Shown: in pieces, positions 10,135 through 21,222 of the stretch
Layout of the letters: every line of letters begins with the position of its first letter
Numbering within the stretch: the stretch's first letter is position 1
Source of the DNA: Sphaeroforma sirkka
Lineage: Eukaryota > Opisthokonta > Ichthyosporea > Ichthyophonida
Reading direction: 5' to 3'
DNA length: 22,500 bases
Assembly (NCBI GenBank): GCA_001586965.3
Contig: LUCW03002190.1
Coordinates: forward strand, 75,001 to 97,500
The notes under the pieces: model-generated
The model's database searches: none
Seen by the model: the letters and a program-made list of their open reading frames with translations, nothing else
What the model was told of the DNA's origin: nothing
Position numbers and translations under genes: made by a program

Positions 10135-10160
10135 ATATAGAAATATATTAATCTATATTT

Positions 10161-10206
10161 GTATGCATTCATATAATATATCTGTATGCATTCATATAAT
10201 ATATTT
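10161..10206. repeat. 23-bp tandem duplication
   Basis: Two adjacent units begin GTATGCATTCATATAATATA, with period 23. Confidence 0.85.
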
Positions 10207-10213
10207 GTAAACA

Positions 10214-10259
<46 letters not shown>

Positions 10260-10366
10260 TATATAGTATGTATGTATGCATATAGGTAAATGTATCAATA
10301 TATACATATATATATATGTAAGTACACTCGTATTCACATACTATATATATATATATATATATATAG

Positions 10367-10789
10367 ATGATCATGATAACCAAACTATAGTATAGTATAA
10401 CCATTCTATTGGTCGCTATCGCAGGGCTTGACCAAGAATGTACCCGTTGACAATCTCGTCATAGAGTTCTTTCAGTCAACTCAGACGTTGGAAACCAATG
10501 CATGTATCATTAATCATTCGGCCTTCTCTGTATCTGTGTGGGCGAGTAGGCGAAAAGTACGATCACGCTCGACCTCAATACTTATACTTAGATTGAATAA
10601 ACATATCGCATGACCATTTCGCTGTAATCAGATATACTTTACTAAGGTTGAAGTTATGTAATAGAAAGAAACTTGTCATAAAGTCACTTGTTCCCGGTGA
10701 AACAGTGTAGTTCATGATTTGGATGCAGACACAAGACTTCTGGCACAAGCAATACCTATATTTCAGAATGAATTATAACTATTTCATTC
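10367..10789. other. 3' flank of the spliced gene
   Basis: This is the sequence downstream of the minus-strand gene. I see no clear minus-strand AATAAA signal. The 61-codon plus frame at 10428-10613 has no recognisable feature and is probably chance. Confidence 0.4.
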
Positions 10790-13391
10790 TCAGGGACTGG
10801 GAGCATCCTTGAGGAGGTCCTCGAACCTGCTGTATAGGTCCATTTTACTGCACGGCAGCGACAATCCGGTAGTTTGAACGTTCATGGCAGCAGGCATTCC
10901 TGTGTGCATGAATGTACCGAATTGTTGCATAGGTTGCTGTCCACCTTCGGCACTTCGCCCAATTATCATATCATAATTACTGGTGGTGAGGTCAACTGTG
11001 TTTTGTGTATTCCACATATCTGTGTGTGTGTGTTGGCCTTCGTTACTAGTGGCGTTCAGGCCGTGATTCTTATTTCCGAAGTTTGCATCGTGCTTATGTG
11101 AAGTGTAAGCCGATTGGGCTGTGTTGTATTGCTGCTGTGTGGAAATTGTGTGCTTGTTTTGTGAGCCTCTAATTGAATTTGTACCTTTATGTTCGTAGTC
11201 GGGGATAGCTTTGAATACACCAGCCCTCCTATCTTGAGTGCCATAGCCATCACCGGTGGCGGTGCCCATATTGTCTATCTGAAACTTCTGCGAATTAAAT
11301 GAATAATTCTCGTACTCTGAACCTTGGAACATGCTTGCCGACAGCAACGGCTTCAATTGTACGGTTGAATGGCTGTTACTGTGGAAGAAACCTGAGATTT
11401 TACGGGGACTGCGATCTCGCTCGCTATAACTTCTCCTACGTGTGTTTGACTGCTTAAATTCGCCTCTCGAGTGAGTCATGTGATCGCCCGGCCGTTGATT
11501 CTGAAAATTTGATAAGCATAATCGTGGCGCGTATAATTCGGAGGTCATCGATGATTCTTGCCGCAATTGTTGTGACGACGAATGTTCGGTTATTGCGTCC
11601 ATTGGTGATATTGGTGATGCTGTTGTATCGTTCCGCACCTTGAACTGATTGCCAGTTGTCTCGAGTTTCAAACAAGGGTAGCTTCCTCGTCGTTGTAATC
11701 GACCATGTTGTGATTGGTGTGATGTTGCCGGTAAATTTAACCCTGCCTTAGCCCACGGGACAGCTTCTGGCCGTGAGTCAATGCTTTCGGTCTTCAATAT
11801 TTCAGCTAGGATGTCGTTGTTAAACTTGTTTGAGAGAAATAAATCCGTAGTAGTGTCTTGATGAGGATGCACCTGTTTATTCGATGTTGGGCTGTTGCCG
11901 GTGGGGCTGTTACCAAAAGTGAGTTGGTGTAGATCAAAGGTCATATCGACATCCCCAACGATTCCACGGGCATGTGGCATACTCAACGGGCGGCTGGTAG
12001 GCTGTTTGTGCCGCATTTCGTCATATCCGCCTTCGCTCAAATCACATTGTCTTCGTTTCAAGCTACGTCTCCTTGTAATTGGCTGTACTAAACCAGTCGT
12101 ATTCCTTTCTTCGCTTCCTGTGTCATCAGGCTCCGCGCAGACTTCACGCAAAGGTGCACCTTGGACTTCACTGAGTGTGTTGGTAAGCTCATGGTTGATA
12201 TTGGCTGGTGACTTAGCATTATCTGAGAGTTCGTCGCTCTTTCTATCGCCTTCTGTTAAGAATTTTGCATCTCCAAAGGTGCCGCCAAATGCAGTATTAG
12301 ATTCTGACAGAGCTGTTGAGGTCGGAATACGTTCTTTAGAAGGCAGTTCGAGTGGTTTGATATCCGTTATATCTGCGACAGATTTACTGCGATTCAATTT
12401 TGCAGCCAAGCTCTGCCATTCATGGGTTTTAGTTTGAAGTATCTTTGACGCTGTCTCTCGTCGTTTAGCTATGGCATGACCACCAGGGCGGGCAACAACC
12501 TGTCAAATCGTGGGAGATAAATGACATGTTTTAAATTCGTGGATATCACAAAATTCTGAATAAAAAATTAAAAGAATTTAACTGAAATGGCATCAAACCA
12601 CTGACTTGGAACTTACCTTAAAAATAGAACTGATAGCGATACCATCCTTGAAAAAACACATTCCTTCACTAGAATAATGGCCTCGCTTCGGATTAGTGGT
12701 GCAGGTGACGCGGAAGGCCAGTTTGTGTCGTGTGGAGTCAAAGCTGTATGAAGAAGGCAACATACTCATTAATCCGTTAAGGGTTCTATGTGTTTCATGA
12801 TTAGTGTGTGCCTCACGGAACAGCCGATTATGGAATTGAAAAGTGTTCGTGTCAAGATACCTTGGTTCGGAAGATCGAAAAGTACGACATTTTGAAGGCA
12901 CGGAATGGAGTGTCAATCCGCAATCATGCCGGTTCTTCGCACATAGCTTCCCTCTGTGGTGTTGTTGACAATTAGTATGTGTTTTTTTGTTCTATCCAAG
13001 CATGATCAAAAATTGGACTTTGCTGCAAGAGTGCGGCAGAGTGTATCAACACCGGCTCGAACTATACAAAAAGTGTAGTGTAAACTTGCCGCCAATAAAG
13101 AACAAAAGTACTATATCAATCGACATACTGGATGACTTCGAAATCGAACACAGGTGTATCGACGTATGCACCGCTTTGAAGAATCTTCAGAGGTTGACGA
13201 ACGAACCGCACAGATGCAACTGTTAGATATTCGCCCGAATCGATCGGAATAGTCTTCAAGTCAATATTTATCTCACGAGCGTCCTTCCATTCTATACATG
13301 ATGAAATCAGGGGAACCCACTTCGCGGATACAACCTTCTGGGCGGTCAAGATGAGTGCAAGATCGCTTGAACTGTGCAGAGATTCTTCCAT
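10790..13391 (-). CDS. Three-exon gene, 769-residue protein with long disordered tail (possible nuclear regulator)
   Basis: The exons on the minus strand are 13391-13129, 12953-12617 and 12499-10790. Phases fit exactly (263 + 337 + 1710 nt = 770 codons with TGA). Donors are GTATGT and GTAAGT, acceptors CAG; intron 1 has TACTAAT near its acceptor. An in-frame TAG lies 9 nt before the ATG, supporting this start, although an upstream non-coding exon is possible because CAG precedes the ATG. Residues 1 to about 200 look folded, alternating beta-like strands and charged turns, with HKLAFRVTCTTNPKRG, then FFKDGIAISSIFK joined by splicing to VVARPGGHAIAKRRE. The remaining about 560 residues are low-complexity, rich in Ser, Thr, Gln, Asn and His. 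They have basic clusters RRRSLKRR and RRRSYSERDRSPRK (nuclear-localisation or kinase-site-like), and the last residues, LYSRFEDLLKD, resemble a short acidic amphipathic activation motif. The layout suggests a DNA-binding or regulatory protein, an inference only; I do not recognise the family. Confidence 0.8.
12500..12616 (-). other. Intron 2 of the 769-residue gene
   Basis: It is 117 nt long, with an AAG|GTAAGT donor and a GACAG|GTT acceptor. Phase 0; it joins SSIFK to VVARPGG and removes an early stop. Confidence 0.85.
12954..13128 (-). other. Intron 1 of the 769-residue gene
   Basis: It is 175 nt long, with a GTATGT donor, TACTAAT branch-like motif and CACCACAG acceptor. It splits codon 88 after its second base (CA|A, Gln). 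A plus-strand frame across it (12987-13226) is antisense and not supported. Confidence 0.75.
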
Positions 13392-13610
13392 CTGTCTCTA
13401 GTTAATTTAATACAACAGCAATCTTATGAATATGCAAAGCATCGACAAGTACTGACACCGATAAGTATGAATACAGATGGCCCCTTCTTTCACTGGTTAT
13501 TTGCTACAAAGGCAATTAGAGACATCAGACTGAATCCTGCCCACCTCATTCACTTTGCATATACCAGATATCAACAGATGGCAGAAGAGCAACTAAAAAG
13601 AACTCGCTGA
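13371..13610 (+). CDS. Uncertain plus-strand ORF, divergent from the spliced gene
   Basis: The frame is open from 13371 to TGA at 13608 with no ATG at its start. The end, NPAHLIHFAYTRYQQMAEEQ, is protein-like. A CTCTAG or ACAG acceptor near 13400-13417 would allow it to be a last exon of a plus-strand gene, but no upstream exon is evident and its start overlaps the first exon of the minus-strand gene. No domain is recognised; it may be chance. Confidence 0.15.
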   Translation, partial: TVQRFFHLSLVNLIQQQSYEYAKHRQVLTPISMNTDGPFFHWLFATKAIRDIRLNPAHLIHFAYTRYQQMAEEQLKRTR

Positions 13611-14089
13611 AGTGTTATACGACTATTTATAAAGCAGTTGTTTAGGGTTAAAAAACACCAATTCACAAACTTCTAAACTGGAGAGTGGAGAGAATCCGTG
13701 CAATGGGTCGGTATAAATATCTCCATTTTTTTTATACATTTTGTGTGTGACTTCAATTGTGTGCTTGTGGCTTTGTTTTTTCTTTGCTTTTTTTTGCAAG
13801 CAAAACACAAACAAACAAAATATATATTACATTTCAACAATAATAAAAATATCATGAGTAAAGAGTCTATATATTTATTCAATTTTGACTCTCTGTGAGC
13901 CTGCGAGAATATGGAACATAAATATTATTTTTTTACTACTGTTTCTGATATGTTAATTTGTTTTTTTGATTTTTTTAGAAACAATAAAATAGCAAAACCA
14001 TATTGTTTTTTGTTATAAAACAACTTATTGCTCTTTTGAAAAAAGCTAAGAGTATAAGTTTACATATATACATATATATATATATATAT
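13611..14089. other. AT-rich spacer, no gene seen
   Basis: The stretch contains homopolymer T and A runs and ends in a short (TA)n tract (14063-14089) that abuts the inverted-repeat element at 14090. Short frames here (about 63-69 codons) are low-complexity Lys/Asn/Phe and not convincing. Confidence 0.5.
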
Positions 14090-14206
14090 CGCCAGTCCCA
14101 GGCCAAATAAATTATACTAAATTTTCTCATATTGTAAACATATCCGACTTGACCCAACTCTGGTACAAAATCTCTGGCACCGCTCAAATAGTGACGAGTC
14201 GTCACC
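14090..14206 (+). repeat. Left terminal inverted repeat
   Basis: The repeat starts C-G-CCAGTCCCA and ends in a perfect 15-nt palindrome GTGACGAGTCGTCAC (14191-14205; central base unpaired). CAAATAAA and CAAAATCT blocks match the right end. Confidence 0.65.
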
Positions 14207-14438
14207 CTCGGCCATGATTATTGGATATTCAAGTCCCATTTCAGGATATTGTTTTTTAGGAATTCCTATCTTGATATTTAAAAATTATACCTGATTATTA
14301 TTAGAAAAGTGCCAAAACGCAAGAGTGGGGACCGTCCATTTTTGACAATTTCCAGCCTTTTTTTTTCAATTAATATTATTTTAATAAAACTTTTTGCCTA
14401 TATACTTTATTCCATAATATCATTGTACTGCTTCAAGA

Positions 14439-14703
14439 TTATGTTTTACCATTCATCCTAGAGGCTGCTGCACCTTCGGCGCCAACCAACTCCACGAGAT
14501 GTTCCCCGTCATATGTCCGCATTGCATTTGGGCGTACGTCACGACAAAAAGCTTGGCTAGTTCTATAGTTCTTCAAATTTGCAACACGTTCTTTAACCTC
14601 TGCAGGACTAATCGTTATAGCTTCTTGACACGGTGGCTGCTCCCTGTTCCTGTAAAAGCCGTTGCATTGCTAAAATACCATCCTGATGTCGTGCACGCGA
14701 CAT
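14439..14703 (-). pseudogene. Coding relic inside the inverted-repeat element
   Basis: From ATG at 14703 the minus strand reads MSRARHQDGILAMQRLLQE to RSYND and then stops. A frame change of 2 nt at about 14610 restores ISPAEVKERVANLKNYRTS and later NAMRTYDGEHLVELVGAEG, ending at TAA 14439. The join falls naturally within ...SYND-ISPAEV..., which suggests a 2-nt deletion. A further piece upstream on the same strand (14820-14751: KPSEEDAWDLKAFRKKCSRYY) has similar character. The natural guess is a transposase or accessory protein of the element, but no DDE motif or helix-turn-helix is recognisable. Confidence 0.4.
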
Positions 14704-14884
14704 AAAAACCTTACTTATTAGACTAGAGCATGCATGTTCGACAAACTTTGTCAGGGGTAATATCTTGAGCATTTCTTCCTAAATGCTTTAAGATCCCAGG
14801 CGTCCTCCTCACTAGGTTTTGACTTTCTCATGCATAGCACCCCACACAGGTAAATAAGAAGTCACTATTAGTCTGTCATGATCG

Positions 14885-15297
14885 CTATAGAAAGATGGGT
14901 ATTTGGTACCACGTGTGCCCAGCTAAGTACACTGCCATATCTATCGAGTGCGCTGAAGTATCAATGTGTCCATTGTGATGCTTGTTCGTGTTGTAGTCAT
15001 TGTAGAATGTGTGTTTCATGTGATACTCGTTGATAGGATGGATATCTCCTTCACGCCTTCGGTGCTGTGGATGTATGTACGAGATATGGTTGGGGTTTGG
15101 TAACCTGAGATGTCCCCTAACCATAATAGAATACCCTTGTGTATACGTTTTTGAGTTAGCTGATAGCTGTTCAATTTTTGTTTATGTGTTGCCTCACGTA
15201 TATTTTTGGACGGAAATTTAACGCTGAATCCATTCCGATAAACTCCGCCCTGCCTAAATGTATATTTCTGGGGGGAAATGAGGGTTAACTGACGCAC
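14885..15297 (-). pseudogene. Possible second coding relic in the element
   Basis: Two overlapping minus-strand frames, 15297-15016 (93 codons, with NGFSVKFPSKNIREATHK) and 15124-14885 (79 codons, His-rich, with DTSAHSIDMAVYLAGHTW), overlap where one would take over from the other. They may be the N-terminal part of the protein whose remains lie at 14439-14820. No family recognised; chance cannot be excluded. Confidence 0.25.
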
Positions 15298-15308
15298 GTT
15301 AAGAATAC

Positions 15309-15391
15309 TGACGACTCGTCACCGTTTCAAAAATAAATAAGGGCCAGATTTTGACAATGATGACGACACGTCTTTATTTGTGGGACTGGTG
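15309..15391 (-). repeat. Right terminal inverted repeat
   Basis: Reverse-complemented, it begins CACCAGTCCCA and CAAATAAA, and it ends with GTGACGAGTCGTCA, as on the left. (TA)n follows at once from 15392. Confidence 0.65.
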
Positions 15392-15455
15392 TATATATAT
15401 ATATATCTATATATAAAAATATACATTTTTTTTAAATGCTGTTCAGAATTCAGAA

Positions 15456-15665
15456 TGGGCACTCTGGTTTAGGGTTCCCCCTACCGATTTTGAGCTTGAG
15501 TACAACTAAAAACATACATTTTCACTTCAAAAATACATGTGAAATATTTTATATAACCCATATGGTGACAGAGTCGGTCCAACTTGGGGCATAAGACAAT
15601 ATATAATTCAGAGCTTTCTCTCGCGACCCCCCCCTTAAACGAACTCCTAAACCAGAGTAGCCAGT
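15456..15665. repeat. Short inverted repeat pair, MITE-like
   Basis: GCACTCTGGTTTAGGGTTC at the left matches, in reverse complement, GCTACTCTGGTTTAGGAGTTC at the right: 12 identical bases (CTCTGGTTTAGG) plus flanking matches. The spacing of about 200 bp would suit a small foldback or MITE. No target duplication was identified. Confidence 0.35.
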
Positions 15666-17092
15666 CCGAAAAACCTTATCTCGGCCGGGAACTCTGCACT
15701 CTGCACGTTTTTTCTTAAATTTGTGTCTCCTGTCCTAAAAACAAATAAAGTTTTGTTTTTGTTATTGTAATAAATATTGTTTATTTACAGTACGTAATAT
15801 TATAATTTTTTTATATACTGTACATATCTGTAAAAATAAACACAAAAATCAAAATGTTCTCTTTTTTCTTTGTTGACTGTTGGTATTTTGATTTTGTTTT
15901 TAAAAATACATGTAAAAACAAAACAAAAAATACACACAATTTTAAATATTTTAATTATAAATAACAAAAACATAAATCAAACATAAACATTAATCAAATG
16001 GGTGGTTTTTTAATAAAAACTATAAGGAAATATATAATAAATACACAAAATATTGTTGTTTTTAAAAAAGTATGAATGTTCTATCGGCCACTCGGGTGAA
16101 TCAGTTATTGAATTCTTGAGTTTTTGTTGTAGTTTTTTTTTGCTATTTTTAAAATGTCTATACAATGTAAATTTAGAGTGTATTTTTTTGTTTGTATTTT
16201 TATAAAAATAACTATATATTATGACAGTTTGGAAGATGTTCATTCAAATTTGAACCATAAATAATAAAATTTATACTAAACCCTTTCATTTGATCAAAAG
16301 CAGTTTCTCAATTTTCAATTTAATATCGCATCCCCCTCAAATCCTGAATGCCATTTTAAAGAATTGGTTCTTTGAAGTCGAATTAGGAATGTGTGAAGAG
16401 TGAAGAGTCGATAACTCAATGTGGTTTGATTGCACAATGGACTGACTGGTCACTTCTGGTCACTTGTTCCGCTTGTTGTATAGTAATAAAAAAATAGTAC
16501 TTTCTTTTTCTATAGATGTTGTAATATTGTGAAGTTGTGAAGGCGAAGTATACTTTGTCTTTTTTACGACCCCTTCTTCCTCTCTCTATTCTAAAAAGAA
16601 GATAAAGCCTGCTATGTACTCTCTCTCGACTCTGAGAGAGTCGAAATCAACGAACCAATCCACTTCAGTATAGAACTGAGCATAGCATGCCGGCAGAAGG
16701 CAAATATGTAGTCTGCCCAAATTTCCTACATTTTTTTTTTGAATCTATTTTTGAATCGAAAATGATAGAAAATGATAGATTTACAGTGATTTATGTAAGA
16801 CTATAATATTTTTTTAGAAGTAGAAAGATTTTCAAAAAAAAATGATTATAATATCACTTTTTTATACCCTCTTTGCTCTCTGCAGAGTTCAAACTTAAAA
16901 GAATAAGAACGACCTTGAGAAGACCCTACTTCATCATCATGATAGGGCACACACTAATATTGGCTCAAATCGGGATTTCTCGACGGTTTTGAGCATCCCG
17001 CTAAGTTGATCTCGTAGATTTTTGACGATTTTTGCAATATGTCCAAAATGGACCCTTTTTTATCCATACTCATCGGATTGAACTCCCCATGT

Positions 17093-17119
17093 CAAAATTT
17101 CTGACAGCCAGAAATTTTG
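17093..17119. repeat. Hairpin, 11-bp perfect stem
   Basis: CAAAATTTCTG, 5-nt loop ACAGC, then CAGAAATTTTG. No T-tract or gene nearby suggests a function. Confidence 0.85.
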
Positions 17120-18695
17120 GATATGGACATAACGGGCCATAGAAACAATATGGAATGTGGTAAAAAATAGCCGTATTATATTTTTACAAAACGTAATCCG
17201 TGAAGATTTTTAGAAATCCTAAATGTTTTTATAGTATGTATGGCGAAAAGCTGACATAAAATATGAAATATGCGGCCTAGAATTAGTGGACACAGAGTCA
17301 CAGTCTGATTGAAGTCAAGCATAAAATATTTATTTTGTGAATATATGTAGCCTACTAGATTCTAGTTTCAATTTGGCTTCTTCAGCGCAGAAAACACCCT
17401 AAAGAAGATTGTTTTTAAATATTTGACCAATATTAGGTCTCGAATGGAGGCCAAACGAAAATATGGAATATGTAGTGAAAGATTGGAAATATGAAATATT
17501 TAATATGAGCAACAGCACGTTAAATCGTAGATATTTAATATAGCGCCTCTAGCCCTCTGCCCTCTGGTACATTTTTAGGTTTTAGGAAACATATATGAAA
17601 TATGTGAGAGGACATCCATATTTATGAGTTCCCAATTTCCCACTTGCCAGGTCTCATTGACCTCGTCAGAAATTCTTGAGTAGTTGACTCTCCCAGGCCT
17701 CCCTTTTTGTTGTGTTGTGACTTGTAATTGTGTGAATTTTGTGAGCCTTGACCCTTCTTCCTCCCTCTAGAGAGAATGGAAAGTGAAAACAGCAGAGAGA
17801 GTAAAGAGTAGGTATATTTATTGAATTATCCAATATAAATATACTTTTGTTATTAAATAGAACAAAATAGAGAAGTTGTGAACAAAAAACCACAGTGCTA
17901 CAGCCTACAACACTGCTTACAGTGCTAACACTGCTATCGGAATTCACTGATCACTCACAAGAGAAAGGCTGAAAGGCTGAAACTATTGAAAGTAAATACA
18001 AAAGTAAATATGCAGTAGAAAAACTACTCTCTAGAGCAGTCAAGTGAGCTTTTCATTGGAAGCCGACAAAAGGTAGAAGCCTACTCTTGTAGCTCGCTAC
18101 GTAAGCGCTCCACAATAAACCCCTGTATAAAAAATCTTTCCAACTTTCTACACTCTAAAAGTATTTTTTTTTAACAAAATATATGCTGCTTGGGCCTGTA
18201 GGCTGGGGGACATTAATCATTGTGCAACCAGAGCAGAGGAAAACGTTAGAGGTGAAAAAAATATTCGATTTTTAATCGACCCATTTAGGAGACTATGACT
18301 TTTAGATTTTGAAGTTTGAAACGTGACCGGGCGTATTGTGTTTTATTCAGAGAAAAAAACCCTCTCGTGTCTGGGAGTAGACAAGTGTCAGAGGTGAGAG
18401 ACTTTTAATTTTTTCATAATTAGTTAATCACACATCAACGACTCAAGGAGCTATTGGTTGCAGAAACTCAGGCGTCATAACAAAACTGGGAATGTTGAAA
18501 CCGAGAGAGTAGATGACAGAACGCTTGTAGAGCAAGGACACCTCAAGAGCTAATTATACAGGAGAAATATAGTTATATACAACCGTTTTACTGGCTCTGA
18601 GAATTTCAGTCATGACTCATGAGTCGATCGTTTTTCTTTTCAAGTTTTGAACACGTTCGCAACGATAAACACTCATTCTATTTTTTTTAAATAGG

Positions 18696-18698
<3 letters not shown>

Positions 18699-18774
<76 letters not shown>

Positions 18775-18779
18775 ATATA

Positions 18780-18838
<59 letters not shown>

Positions 18839-18905
18839 AATATTATATATTATATATCATATATATATTATATGTATATGTATATATACTATACATATAT
18901 ATATG
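18699..18905. repeat. (AT)n microsatellite with TAT-rich tail
   Basis: Nearly pure (AT)n runs to about 18828, with single interruptions near 18773-18784, then degenerate ATAT/ATTAT sequence. Confidence 0.95.
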
Positions 18906-19700
18906 TACATGGTATGTTACACATAACAATAATACATATAATGTATCAGCCATATTATTATATACACATATTGCACATCATTATACATACATATATGTAT
19001 ATCATTGTTTAATCATGTATTATAATACATACATAATATATATATTATAATGGCTGGTACATATCAGCCATTATATACATAATGAATATTGTATACATAC
19101 ATGAGCACAATAATATTACACAGCCACAATGGCCATAATGTATGTACATTATTACTGTGTACCACACAATATATACAGTTATTGTGTGTACAACCATATA
19201 ACAATTGCCATGGCAACAATGTTGTCACTATACATTAATACACACACAATGACATATTATGTATGTTGTTGTTTACAATAACATGTTATGCATTATGGCC
19301 ATATTGTTGACAATGTACAATGTTGCTGCTACACACCATACATTATTATTACACATTAATATATTGCCATTATATACAACCACCATTATACATATTATTG
19401 TTGTAATATATAATAATACATATTGTTATGTGTATTACATATATATTATATATATATATATGTATTAATACATATAATGATAACATATAATTATATTATT
19501 AATATTATATATATTATTATTAATATATATATATTATAATATTATATCATGTATATACATATATATATATACATACATAGCCATGCCATATATACGTCAC
19601 ATATTACACATGTCAATATATTACACAGCATGCGTCATACATATGCATGCATGGCATATACATATGCATATACATATACATATGCTATATATACACATAT
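18906..19700. repeat. Cryptically simple region
   Basis: There are about 800 bp made mostly of short words such as ACAT, ATTAT, TACACA, GGCCAT and CAGCC without a regular period, and few purine-purine AG/GA steps. Small hairpins occur, for example 19046-19075. The frame at 19259-19468 is composition-driven and not taken as a gene. Confidence 0.7.
19046..19075. repeat. Hairpin, 11-bp perfect stem
   Basis: TATAATGGCTG, 8-nt loop GTACATAT, then CAGCCATTATA. Confidence 0.85.
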
Positions 19701-20472
<772 letters not shown>

Positions 20473-20641
20473 ACGTTTACGGTTTACTTTTAAAATATAA
20501 TAAGCCCCACTAGTTTTCTTTCGGGTACAGTTTCTAAAATTCGTAAGTGCAATATATTAGAATTTCATTGTAAATTTAGCCTAATATATGATAAGCCGTA
20601 TATAAATCATAAAAGTATACGTTTACGGCCTATCTTTAAAA
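20473..20641. repeat. Two copies of a 23-bp motif
   Basis: ACGTTTACGGTTTACTTTTAAAA (20473-20495) and ACGTTTACGGCCTATCTTTAAAA (20619-20641) differ at three or four positions and are about 146 bp apart; each is followed within 30 bp by a C-rich word (CCCCACT, CCACACT). Confidence 0.6.
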
Positions 20642-21195
20642 AAACCACACTACGGCAGTGAGAATAATTTTTATTTTTATTTTAAAAATAGTAAATTCTT
20701 ACTTCTAGATAGCCATCACACATGTGATAAACTTCCTTGAAAGTCCAATGACAAGTCCATCAGGTCCATGCTCCATGAGTCTCAGACACTCATAGCCTAA
20801 TACTAAATATAAAACAAATAACAAAGACTTCGTCGACCACAGAATGACTTAAGTTTGACATTTAACGTATGCGACCTTTAAGTCGGATATTCACGCGACA
20901 CTGGACAGCGTGTGTTAGTAAAGTCAAAAACTCATGTAAGTGAATGATGTGAGAGAGTGTAAATATAGGGTGTGTATGTACACGTGTGTATGTATGTGTG
21001 TGTATGTGTTGTGAATGTTTGTGAGTATTTTGGTATGAGTGGCTGTGGGCCTAAGTTCAATGCGTTAAAAATTGTAACTTTTATTATGCCTCGAATAAAC
21101 ATTATAGTACACTTCCATATATGATAGGTGCATTTTTCAGGTCACTCAGGTGACAGTCGTCACAACTGAAACGCCCAATCTCTTTTGATTGCCTA
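20642..21195. other. Non-coding stretch, no gene seen
   Basis: The stretch has a GT/GTAT-rich tract (about 20967-21010). GTGACAGTCGTCAC at 21150-21163 is close to the palindrome of the 14.1-15.4 kb element. Confidence 0.5.
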
Positions 21196-21222
21196 TTAGG
21201 GTTTAGGGTTTCTAACCCTAAA
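21196..21222. repeat. Telomere-like motif forming a hairpin
   Basis: TTAGGGTTTAGGG is followed by TTTCTAACCCTAAA. The stem is TTTAGGGTT (21202-21210), loop TCT, AACCCTAAA (21214-21222). It is one and a half TTTAGGG-type units facing an inverted unit, too short to be a telomere. Confidence 0.6.

Larger units (their letters stand above)
14090..15391. mobile_element. Putative decayed DNA transposon with terminal inverted repeats
   Basis: The left end reads CGCCAGTCCCA and the right end, reverse-complemented, CACCAGTCCCA. Three further blocks stay collinear inward on both sides: CAAATAAA, CAAAATCT(ct)GGC and TGACGAGTCGTCA. This gives inverted repeats of about 115 bp (left) and 83 bp (right) that differ mainly by indels. 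Both outer ends abut TA dinucleotide repeats, compatible with a TA target site, as for Tc1/mariner-like elements, though the superfamily is not established. The interior is about 1.1 kb with minus-strand coding debris. Confidence 0.6.
15392..18698. other. Long AT-rich region, no gene seen
   Basis: There are about 3.3 kb with many A/T runs and no frame over about 93 codons; none shows a domain. Visible structure: an inverted pair around 15456-15665, a CGACTCT hairpin near 16630, a doubled CTGGTCACTT (16447-16466), an 11-bp hairpin at 17093-17119, and scattered pyrimidine or AG-rich patches (ACCCCTTCTTCCTC near 16568, ACCCTTCTTCCTC near 17751). Confidence 0.6.

Noticed and set aside
11895..12437. 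180-codon plus-strand frame
   Set aside because: It is antisense to the third exon of the minus-strand gene, which has consistent splice phases and codon use.
12987..13226. 79-codon plus-strand frame
   Set aside because: It covers intron 1 and part of exon 1 of the minus-strand gene and is best explained as a shadow, though not disproved.
16010..16243. 77-codon minus frame, Lys/Asn-rich
   Set aside because: Composition-driven in AT-rich DNA; no motif.
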